DNA of 47,035 bases from Prorocentrum cordatum (Eukaryota > Sar > Dinophyceae > Prorocentrales > Prorocentraceae): positions 1 to 47,035 of the forward strand of contig CAUYUJ010007399.1 in assembly GCA_963575745.1 (NCBI GenBank), read 5' to 3'. The notes beneath the pieces were generated by a model. That model was not told the origin of the DNA and made no database searches. It saw only the letters and a list, made by a program, of their open reading frames with translations. Within the stretch, counting starts at the first letter, position 1. Every line of letters starts with the position of its first letter. The position numbers and the translations under genes were made by a program. Below are positions 16,812-24,340 of the stretch, in pieces.

Positions 16812-17090
16812 AGCGATGGGGATCGCTGGGGTGAAGCGATGGCGATCGCTTGTGGAGAGGGGAGCGATGGGGATCGCTGGGGTGAAGCGATGACGATCGC
16901 TTAGGGAGCGGGGAGCGATGGGGATCGCTGGGGTGAAGCGATGGCGATCGCTTGTGGAGAGGGGAGCGATGGGGATCGCTAGGGTGAAGCGATGACGATC
17001 GCTTAGGGAGAGGGGAGCGATGGGGATCGCTGGGGCGAAGCGATGGCGACCGCTTAGGGAGAGGGGAGCGATGGGGATCGCTGGGGTGAA
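16812..17090. repeat. 51-bp tandem array, two palindromes per unit
   Basis: AGCGATGGGGATCGCT begins at 16812, 16863, 16914, 16965, 17016 and 17067, exactly 51 bp apart. Between each pair lies a second copy with a GGCG or GACG centre. The alternation of GGGG and GGCG/GACG centres is kept across the array, so the unit was amplified as a pair. Confidence 0.85.
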
Positions 17091-17100
17091 GCGAGGGCGT

Positions 17101-17209
17101 CGCTCGGGCGGGCGTTGGCGAGGATGGGCTCGCGATGGGGGCTAGTTGCTCAGCCGTTTCGGCTCGACTCGCGAGTGACGCGCGTCGTTCGTGGCCAAGC
17201 GGCGGCGCG
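17101..17209 (+). promoter_or_regulatory. Leader of the transposase-like gene (duplicated at 20877)
   Basis: CAGCCGTTTCGGCTCGA (17151-17167) matches the spliced-leader core at 14 of 18 positions when aligned from the T before AGCC. GCGAGTGACGC follows at 17171. The ~110-bp region is paralogous to 20877-20990 in front of the 21013 gene. Confidence 0.5.
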
Positions 17210-19246
17210 ATGCCCAAGCGGCGGCGCGATGGCCCCGAAGCGGAGTCGGGTATCCGATGTCCGCGACCTCAGGCGGCCAAGCGGCGTCGGCTATCCGATG
17301 CCATCGCTACGCATGGCGTATCTGGCAAGGCCCTCGTTCGCATCGCCAAGAAGCTCGCGGAGCCTGGCCATGCGCAAGAGCTGACGGCTTACGCGGTCCA
17401 ATCCACCATTGAGGGCGTATTCGACGACGTCGGGGCGACAATCGAATTGCCCATGCAAGATAACGAGCCGCCCTTCGCTTGGAAGCTCGCCAGAATCGAC
17501 AAGCTCCTGCGGTATGTTTGCAAGGCCAGCCCCGTGTACAGTGAGCTTCTCGCGGTGGTCGCGAACCGCGTCCGCGGCGCGCCGCTCTCGCTGGTGCTGT
17601 ACATGGACGAAGTGACACCAGGCGACGCGCTGGCCCTGAGGCACGATCGGAAGTTCTGGATGATCTTCTTCACGTTCCTGGAGTTCGGGGCTGACATGCT
17701 ATGGAGGGAAGAGCTGTGGCTACCGCTGGGGTGTCTGCGAACGAAAGCGAGCAATCGCGTGGACGGCGGCATCTCCTGTGCCACTCGACTCCTCATCAGG
17801 GAGATGTTCTTCGGATCCTCCAGGCTCGCGGGAGCTGGCGCGCACGTGGAGCTGGCCAACGGCACTCCGATGCTGGTGCGGGCGCGCCTCTCCAATCTTC
17901 TCGCAGACATGGATGCGTTCAAAGGCATTCTGCGTTTGCGGGGTGCCAACGGCTGGAGGCCTTGCTTGCGATGCAAGAACGTGATCTTGAAGGGCGGTTC
18001 CGTCGACGGCGACGGCGGCTACTTCGTCGACATCTGTTGTCACGAGCACGCGCGCTTCGATCGTCATTCAGACGCCGACGTGTGGAAACTGTGGGACGAC
18101 CTCGCCGCAGCGGCGACGACCGCGGGACAGCCTGGCCACATGACGAAGGGCAACTTCCAGAAGCTCGACAAAGCCAGCGGCTTCAACTACCATCCCAATG
18201 GCTTGCTGGAGGATAAGGAATTGCGGGCGATAATGAAGCCGTCCGCCATGACGTATGACAGCATGCACAACATATGGAACAATGGCACCGTTGGCTGGGA
18301 GGTGTTCGCGTTTGTGAAGGCGTGCCAGAGAAAAGCTGGCATCGGATGGCCCGAGCTTCACGCGTTCACGCGGCGCTGGCAGTTCCCGAGGTCGCACGGC
18401 AGAACGGCAAAATATATGTTCACGCCTGGGCACGAGACCGCGTGCAAGAAATCATTCAAAGCAGGCGCCAGCGAGCTGATCTCGACCTTCTTCGTCCTTT
18501 TGGCGTTCGCCGAGGAGCGCGCCGTCCGCATCGGGTCGCTCGAGCGCGAAATAGCGTCCCTTCGGGCGTGCGGCCTGCTGGCGGACGCGTTCCTGAAGGT
18601 CAAGCGCGGGCGTGCCCCCCCTCGCAGTGACTTCATTGCAGCGGCTGAAGTCCATCTCAACTTGCACAAGCAGGCGTACGGCACCAAATACGTGAAGCCC
18701 AAACACCACTACGTGTTTCACAACGCGGAGCAGGAGCCGAAAGAGCTCGACTGCTTCGTGACGGAGCGCCACAATAAGGTGGCAAAGGCGGTGGCCGAAC
18801 CAGTGGAGAACACCGCGCGCATGGAGGCCACGACGCTCGCGGGCTGCGTATTGCAGCAAGTGCGGCAACTCGAGAAGATGGGGCCGACGGGCAACTCGCT
18901 GGTGGGAGCGCGTGCCGAATCTGACGGGTTGCGCTCCGTAGTCGGGGCCGCCGACGTCTCCGTGGCCAGGGGGCTGCGCTGGGAAGGGAACGCCTACAAC
19001 GTGGGCCAGGTGGTTCGCTCGCGCGGCGGCGAGGTGTTTATCATCGACGCGTGCGCGGAGATTTCTGGCGAACTGCACATCGTCGCCCGCGGGATCGAGA
19101 TCTCAACGGGCGCGTGCGGCCTCAGCACTGGCAGCGTGGTGAACGAGCTCCTCGTCATCAAGATGTCCGACGCTGACCTGGATGGCGCTGTCTGGGCGTG
19201 GCGCGTGAAGAGCAACGGTGACTATGTCATCGCGCACGCGCGCTGA
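17210..19246 (+). CDS. Putative DDE-type transposase-like protein (CACTA-related type)
   Basis: A 678-residue intronless frame. ATG 17210 is preferred over in-frame ATG 17135 because the latter lies before the leader relic. The N-terminus has basic clusters (KRRRDG, KRRRLSD). Candidate catalytic acids are D133 in LYMDEVTPG, D233/D235 in LLADMDAF, and D350 in YDSMH. Between them NGWRPCLRCK (C252, C255) and ICCHEHARFD (C276, C277, H278, H280) could bind zinc. KPKHHYVFH at 496-504 and FVTERHNKVAK follow. The hydrophobic-D, later GxxPCxxC and YDxMH pattern recalls CACTA-like transposase proteins common in dinoflagellate genomes; I judge this from memory of the pattern. It is the best candidate to mobilise the 16.3-kb element. 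A domesticated host gene is possible. Confidence 0.6.
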   Translation: MPKRRRDGPEAESGIRCPRPQAAKRRRLSDAIATHGVSGKALVRIAKKLAEPGHAQELTAYAVQSTIEGVFDDVGATIELPMQDNEPPFAWKLARIDKLLRYVCKASPVYSELLAVVANRVRGAPLSLVLYMDEVTPGDALALRHDRKFWMIFFTFLEFGADMLWREELWLPLGCLRTKASNRVDGGISCATRLLIREMFFGSSRLAGAGAHVELANGTPMLVRARLSNLLADMDAFKGILRLRGANGWRPCLRCKNVILKGGSVDGDGGYFVDICCHEHARFDRHSDADVWKLWDDLAAAATTAGQPGHMTKGNFQKLDKASGFNYHPNGLLEDKELRAIMKPSAMTYDSMHNIWNNGTVGWEVFAFVKACQRKAGIGWPELHAFTRRWQFPRSHGRTAKYMFTPGHETACKKSFKAGASELISTFFVLLAFAEERAVRIGSLEREIASLRACGLLADAFLKVKRGRAPPRSDFIAAAEVHLNLHKQAYGTKYVKPKHHYVFHNAEQEPKELDCFVTERHNKVAKAVAEPVENTARMEATTLAGCVLQQVRQLEKMGPTGNSLVGARAESDGLRSVVGAADVSVARGLRWEGNAYNVGQVVRSRGGEVFIIDACAEISGELHIVARGIEISTGACGLSTGSVVNELLVIKMSDADLDGAVWAWRVKSNGDYVIAHAR

Positions 19247-19653
19247 GAACCAGATGGAAACATGCGCCGCGCCGCGGTGTGTGTGTGTGTGTGTGTGTGT
19301 GTGGGGGGCGATGTCGATCGCTGGGTGAGGTGAAGCGATGCCGATCGCTTGGGTGAGGAGATGAGAGGAAGAGGATGATGATGAGGAGGATGAGGAGGGG
19401 GAGGGAGAAAGCGATGCCGATCGCTGGAAGGAGGGGGGGACGGAAAAGAAAATCGAGCGATGTCGATCGCTGGGTGAGGTGAAGCGACGTCGATCGCTTG
19501 AAGGAGGAAGAGGAGGAGGAGGAGGTGGCGGAGGAGGGAGGATAGCGATATCGATCGCTGGAAGATGGGCGGGGGGTGGGAGGAGGAACATAAGATCACT
19601 GCGCGCAACCGTTCAGCTTTGGCGCGCTGCTGCCCCTTGGGCTCGCGCGGGGC
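19247..19653. other. Intergenic: (GT)n tract and six palindromes
   Basis: A (GT)n microsatellite at about 19278-19302 is followed by palindromes near 19308, 19334, 19408, 19456, 19481 and 19542 in GAGGA-rich sequence. CCGTTCAGCTTTGGCGC at 19609-19625 is a possible leader relic for the next gene. Confidence 0.65.
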
Positions 19654-19911
19654 ATGCGCGATGATGCCCCTGGCGGCCGCGCGCAAGCGCGCCTCGAGCT
19701 GGCCGAAGGCGGCCGCGCACGACGACGAGACGACGACGACGATGCGACGACGGCGACGAAGACGGCGACGAATGAGGCGAGCTTGCCCGAGCGGCTGCTC
19801 GGGGAGGTGGAGCAGCTGCGCGGGCAGGTCGAGCAGCTGCGCGCGGCGAACGCCCAGCTGCGGGCGGAGAAGGAGGAGGCGGATGAGACGACGACGACGA
19901 GACGACGACGA

Positions 19912-19968
<57 letters not shown>

Positions 19969-20372
19969 GGCGGCGACGACGACGGCGGCGGCGGCGGCGA
20001 CGACGACGACGACGACCCCCCCAGTTGGCGCGGCACTTGGCCCTCCAGATCGACATGCGCGACGTCGAGCTGGATCGGGCCGCCGAGCTGCTGGGCGTCG
20101 CGCGCCGCCGCGCCGCGGTGCATGCGGCGGCGCTGGCGCAGCTCAAGCAGGACGCGATGACGATCATCCGCCTGCAGAGGCTGTACGACGCCCCCGAGGC
20201 GGTCCAGGCCTTGGCGTCGGCGGTGGACATGGCCGACGCCCTGACGACGCCGCCTCCGCCGCCGTGGCCCCCCCGTGCGGAGGGGCTCACGGGCGGCGAC
20301 GGGCGCCCAGGGTCGTCCACGGACGCCCTGACTGAGCCGCCCCCGCCGCCGCGGCCTGCGCCCCCGCAGTGA
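19654..20372 (+). CDS. Coiled-coil protein with Asp tract, frame broken at a C7 run
   Basis: From ATG 19654 the frame gives an acidic/Thr linker (DDDDDATTATKTATNEA, 26-42), a coiled coil of about 43-77 (GEVEQLRGQVEQLRAANAQL), then a long (GAC)n poly-Asp stretch. After the C7 run 20016-20022 a frame change yields a sensible helical segment (LARHLALQIDMRDVELDRAA ... LGVARRRAAVHAAALAQLKQ) and a Pro-rich end at 20372. One missing base would restore it (about 239 codons). The linker, NEA and AQLR heptads match the minus-strand gene 6437-7204. The repeat-rich 5' part allows other slips. No function is recognised. Confidence 0.5.
19890..20015 (+). repeat. (GAC)n trinucleotide tract within the coiled-coil gene
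   Basis: Near-pure GAC triplets with GGC interruptions encode poly-Asp/Gly in the chosen frame. Slippage here could alter length without breaking the frame. Confidence 0.8.
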
Positions 20373-21012
20373 GGCGGCGCGAGGCTGCGCGCGCCAACAA
20401 GAAGCTTGGGGGGGGATATCGATGTCGATCGCTTGGGGGAGGTAGCGATGGCGATCGCTTGGAGGAGGAGGAGGAGGAGGAGGAGGAGGAGGAGGAGGAG
20501 CAGGAGGAGCAGGAGGAGCAGGAGGAGCAGGAGCAGGAGGATGAGGAGGAGCAGGATCTGCATGGGCAGCCAGGGGGCTGCGGAGGGAGGAGGAGGAGTA
20601 GCGATGCCGATCGCGATGTGCATGGGCAGCCAGTGGGGCCGCGGGATTTGCATAGGCAGCCAGGGGGGCTCGCGATCTCGATCGCCGCGAGGAGGAGGAG
20701 GAGGGGGATGAGGAGCAAGAGAGCGATGCCGATCGCTGGGGGAGGCGAAGCGATGTCGATCGCTTGGAAGGGGGAGGAGGCAGGAGAAGGAGGAAGAGGA
20801 GGATGACGATGATGAGGAGGAGGAGAGCGATGTCGATCGCTCGGGCGCGGGTGGGAATATGGGTGGAGCGATGGCGATCGCTCGGGCGGGCGTTGGCGAC
20901 GATGGGCTCGCGATGACGGCGATTGCTCAGCCGTTTCGGCTCGCCTCGCGAGTGACGCACGGGGCGCTCGCGGCCAAGCGACGGCGCGCGCGCGCGCAGG
21001 AGGGGGCGCGTC
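20373..21012. other. Intergenic: palindromes, GAGGAGCAG tract, TGCATGGGCAGCCAG repeats
   Basis: Palindromes lie near 20417, 20442, 20598, 20720, 20748, 20825 and 20869, one with an ATCGCG arm. A GAGGAGCAGGAG tract at 20460-20560 is followed by three TGCATAGGCAGCCAG-type repeats (20560-20665). The leader of the last gene occupies 20877-20990. Confidence 0.65.
20877..20990 (+). promoter_or_regulatory. Leader of the 21013 gene, paralogue of 17101-17209
   Basis: CGGGCGGGCGTTGGCGA, then CAGCCGTTTCGGCTCGC (20928-20944) and GCGAGTGACGC (20948-20958), match the transposase-gene leader at most positions. The spliced-leader-like core is shared exactly. Confidence 0.5.
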
Positions 21013-21362
21013 ATGGACGATCTCCCCTCGGAACCGCTGCCACCTGGGCTGGTCGGCGCGAAGCCGTCCAGTGTTCCGCTGCCGCGAGGCGGCCCGTGGC
21101 CGAATATGGCCAACGCGAAGTTCTTCAAGATGCCGTCGCCCGCCGCTTTCGTTGCGGCCACCTCCAAGGACGCGGCGCCGCCGCCGCCACCCAAGCGGCC
21201 GCGCCTCGAGGTTGCAGCCGTCGGCCGAGAGGGGGCCTCAGGCGGCTCCAACAGCAGGCCGAGCTGCAGGCGTTGAGCGAGGCGGAGGCGATCTGCTTGG
21301 CCGCCTTCCGCGACGGGCAGGGCGGCGAGGCGGCCCCTGAGGGTGAGCCCCCTGCGCGGTGA
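21013..21362 (+). CDS. Short Pro/Ala-rich protein with apparent frameshift
   Basis: ATG 21013 opens an 87-residue frame (start MDDLPSEPLPPGL; basic PPPPPKRPRLEV near 60) that ends at 21276. Near the G5 run 21231-21235 the other frame continues as a helical segment (LRRLQQQAELQALSEAEAIC) to a stop at 21362. One missing base would join them into about 117 codons. The leader at 20877, duplicated from the transposase gene, supports the start. No function is recognised. The 87-residue version may be the real product. Confidence 0.4.
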
Positions 21363-21661
21363 GGAGGCCGCGCGTACACTGAGGACGCGGCCGCGCGCGG
21401 TGAGGAGGCCGCGCGCCCCGCCGCGCTCATCACTCTCCTCCCCCCCTCCCCCCCCTCACAGCGATCGACATCGCTCTCCTCCTCCTCCTCCTCCTCCCAA
21501 GCGATCGCGATCGCTTCATTTCCCTAAGTAACTTATAAGTATCTTATAGTGTTAGCTTAAGTAACTTAAGAACATCAACTTAAGTTACTTATAAGTATCT
21601 TAGTAAGTACCCATAAGTAGCTCATGTAAGTAGCTATGTTACTTGCGATACTTATACATAG
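21363..21661. other. 3' flank and right subterminal AT-rich region
   Basis: GTGAGGAGGCCGCGCG occurs twice (about 21359 and 21400). Palindromes lie near 21461 (reversed, centre CGAC) and 21500 (centre CGCG). From 21525 the sequence turns AT-rich with ACTTATAAGTATCTTA repeats like 5455-5700. No gene is seen. Confidence 0.7.
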
Positions 21662-21695
21662 GGTGCAACTAGCATAAGAACCACCATTCTCGAAG
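21662..21695 (-). repeat. Right terminal inverted repeat (34 bp)
   Basis: It ends ACCACCATTCTCGAAG and is the exact reverse complement of 5421-5454. Confidence 0.9.
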
Positions 21696-21697
21696 CA
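21696..21697. repeat. Right target-site duplication (CA)
   Basis: CA follows the right terminal repeat and continues as AGACAC into the resumed GC-rich repeat unit, mirroring CA at 5419-5420. Confidence 0.7.
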
Positions 21698-22025
21698 AGA
21701 CACATTTTTCTTTCGAAAATATTGATTTTCTGCTCCCGGCGCCCGGGAACCCCTTCCGGGCCGCTTCTGGCACCCGGGCCGGCGCTCGAGCCAAACGCCC
21801 GGGCCAGCACCCGGGCCAGCGCCCGGGCCGGTTCCGGCGCCGGCCGGCGCCGGAAAATTGAATTCCGAGGCGGTGCCGAAAAAAGGCCACTCCAAAACAT
21901 ATTTTTCTTTCGAAAATATTGATTTTCTGCTCCCGGCGCCCGGGAACCCCTTCCGGGCCGCTTCCGGCACCCGGGCCGGCGCTCGAGCCGAACGCCTGGG
22001 CCAGCACCCGGGCCAGCGCCCCCCT

Positions 22026-22222
22026 GATGGTCCGCTACCGAAAATTTCCGGTAGCGCTCCACAGAGATCGGTCGCTACCGAAATACCGAAATGTAGCGCC
22101 CAATACCGGTATCAGACCGTTCTGAAATCCGCTATTTCAACGCCCTCAAGCGAAGGTCCGGTCGCTACCGAAATTCGGGGTGCGTCGAAATCGCTACCGA
22201 AAATTTCCGGTACCAGACCATC
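22026..22222. mobile_element. ~197-bp MITE-like insertion with ~31-bp inverted ends
   Basis: The left end GATGGTCCGCTACCGAAAAT and the reverse complement of the right end, GATGGTCTGGTACCGGAAAT, align over about 31 bp with a few mismatches. Its interior repeats CGCTACCGAAA. It breaks a GC-rich unit that is intact elsewhere. No coding capacity. The target duplication is unclear. Confidence 0.65.
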
Positions 22223-22423
22223 TGGGCCGGGCCGGTTCCGGCGCCGGCCGGCGCCGGAAAATTGAATTCCGAGGCGGTGCGGAAAAAAGGCCACTCCAAA
22301 CATATTTTTCTTTCGAAAATATTGATTTTCTGCTCCCGGCGCCCTGGAACCCCTTCCGGGCCGATTCCGGCACCCAGGCCGGCGCTCGAACCGAACGCCC
22401 GGGCCGGCACCTGGGCTGGCGGC

Positions 22424-22744
22424 CGAGCCGGATCCAGCGCTGGCGTCGGCTCTGGCCGTCGCCGGAAAAATTTAATTCCGAGGCCGCGCTAACAAAACTC
22501 ATCCAAACAGATTTTTCGAAAGTGCATCATTTCTGCTCCCGGCGCTCGGAGGCTTCTGCGTCTCAAGGAGAGGTGGAGCAGACATTAAAGGAGGTAAAAG
22601 CAAGCACACGAACGCTATGGACGCGCGATGCGCTGCCACAAGCCAGCTTCCCGCAAGATCGGTCCAGAGTGGGAGGGGACGGAGCTGGGCGGGTGATGGA
22701 CCACCAGAGCACTGCTCCAGCCTTCCCTCAGCCCTGGGTCTGCT
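22424..22744. repeat. Unique segment and GCGATGCGCTGCCACAAGCC module
   Basis: 22424-22619 has no counterpart in the first 3.1-kb copy, where GGCGGCCGA joins directly to CGCGCGATGCG. 22620-22744 matches 3192-3318 closely. No gene is present. Confidence 0.7.
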
Positions 22745-23105
22745 GACCACACAGGAGCACGGCAGACCACACAGGAACGCGGCAAACCACAAAGGAGCAA
22801 GGCAGACCCCAAATGAGCACGGCAGTCCACACGTTCGCACGGCAGACCGCACAGGAGCACGGCAGACCGCACATGAGCACGGCAGACCAAGAAGGAGCAC
22901 GGCAGACCACACAGGAGCACGGCAGACCACACAGGAGCACGGCAGACCACACAGGACACGGCAAACCCCACGGGAGCACGGCAGACCACACAGGAGCACG
23001 GCAAACCACACAAGAGCACGGCAGACCATACAGGAGCACGCCAGACCACACAGGAGCACGGCAGACCCCAAAGGAGCACGGCAGACCACAGGAGCACGGC
23101 AGACC
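22745..23105. repeat. GAGCACGGCAGACC minisatellite array
   Basis: About 17 units in the same variant order as 3318-3700 (for example ACGTTCGCACGG and AAGAAGGAGCACGG), confirming the segmental duplication. Confidence 0.85.
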
Positions 23106-23361
23106 GTCTTCGAGGCCTCTTGGGCCGTCTTGGGGCCCTCTTGGAGCCATCTTAGCCGTCTTGGAGGCCATCTTGGCCGTCTTGGAAGACATCTTGGGCG
23201 TCTTGGAGGCCTCTTGCGCCGTGTTAGGGCCCTCTTGTGACCGTCTTGGGGACTTCTTGGGCCGTTTCGGGGCCATCTTGAAGGCCTCTTGGGCGATCTT
23301 AAAGCGATCTTGGGGGCCTCTTGGGCCGTCTTGGGCCGTCGGAACGCGGCAGGCCATCATT
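23106..23361. repeat. GCCGTCTTGGAGG-type minisatellite
   Basis: About 15-bp units such as GCCGTCTTGGAGGCC and GCCCTCTTGG are repeated. On the minus strand they are related to the CCAAGAGGCCCC arrays at 25130-25490 and 28680-29395. No gene is present. Confidence 0.75.
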
Positions 23362-24301
23362 TAGTCTGTTCTGTTGCGTTTATGGGTTTCTCTGACGTTC
23401 TCGCCAATACGGTCTCTGACTCACGTGGTGGATAAAAAACGGCGCTTCCCGTTCTTGTCCGGTCAGGTTCCCCAAAATGGCCATTTCGCTCGAGACATCC
23501 TCCAAAAATCGAGGTGTGGTCTGCCGTGCTCCTGTGTGGTCTGCCGTGCTCCTGTGGTCTGCCGTGCTCCCCACAGGAGCACGGCAGACCGCGCGCAGGA
23601 ACCGAGAGGAGCACGGCAGACCAAGACGAGGAGCACGGCAGACCAGGCACTGAAACCGAGAGGAGCACGGCAGACCAAGACGAGGAGCACGGCAGACCAG
23701 GCACCAAGAGCGCCCTCAAGACGACGGAAAGGATGACCAAGACGAGGAGCACGGCAGACCAAGACGAGGAGCACGGCAGACTATGCCCTAAGAGTGCCCT
23801 CAAGACGGCCGAACAATCATCAAACAAACAATGAGTCTAACGTCGTCTTGGAATCGTTTTTGAGGGCATCAGTACGGCCCCCAAAAAACAAAATCGGCCC
23901 AAAGATGACCCGCAGAGTGCCCTCAATACGGCCGACCATGACGATTTCGCTGGGGACGTGTTCAATAAATTAAGAGTGTATCAGCACCGTCTGCTGCAAC
24001 AACGCTGTGCTGGTCTGGCGTTCTCCTGTGGTCAGCTGTGCTGCTCTGCCGTGCTCCTGCGGTCTGCCGTTCTGGTCTGCCGTGCTCCTGTGGTCTGCCT
24101 TCCTGGTCTGCCGTGCTGCTGCCGTCTGTCGTGTTGCTGCGCTGTGCCGTGTAAGCTGATAAATAAACCGGTCAGACCGATGAAGAAAACGAGAGTCGGG
24201 TTACAACGGCTACGCAGATTTAAACTGCTAGTCCAAAGGCTCTCCAGAGGACCCCAACATCTCCCAAGCACACCCCGAGAAGTCCATCATCATCATCATC
24301 C

Positions 24302-24340
<39 letters not shown>

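Larger units (their letters stand above)
5421..21695. mobile_element. 16.3-kb gene-carrying DNA element with 34-bp inverted terminal repeats
   Basis: The block begins with CTTCGAGAATGGTGGTTC at 5421 and ends with its exact reverse complement at 21695. The match is perfect over 34 bp. It is flanked by CA on both sides and interrupts a ~200-bp repeat unit whose intact copies are in the same window. Inside are AT-rich subterminal ACTTATAAGTA repeats, about 65 intergenic AGCGATNNNNATCGCT palindromes, a foldback structure at 13479-13770 and eight putative genes, one transposase-like (17210-19246). The size, 2-bp duplication and cargo fit a large cut-and-paste transposon. The ends are not CACTA. 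No capsid, polymerase or integrase typical of Mavericks was recognised. The boundaries are seen directly; mobility is inferred. Confidence 0.8.
21696..22430. repeat. GC-rich ~200-bp units, right part of the interrupted array
   Basis: The split unit resumes here (to about 21837), followed by units from about 21838 and 22230. The second is itself interrupted by a small inverted-repeat insertion at 22026-22222. Confidence 0.85.

Noticed and set aside
16805-16812. Poly(A) relic proving retroposition of the zinc-ribbon gene.
   Set aside because: Only eight A residues; too short to separate from chance.
6039-21515. GCGATCGC sites as cyanobacterial HIP1 motifs, suggesting a cyanobacterial origin.
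   Set aside because: The octamer appears only as part of AGCGATGGCGATCGCT; other copies have centres that break it. The genes, spliced-leader relics and satellites are eukaryotic in character.
5421-21695. A Maverick/Polinton-type or viral element.
   Set aside because: No family-B polymerase, capsid, packaging ATPase, protease or integrase was recognised, and the 2-bp duplication does not fit.
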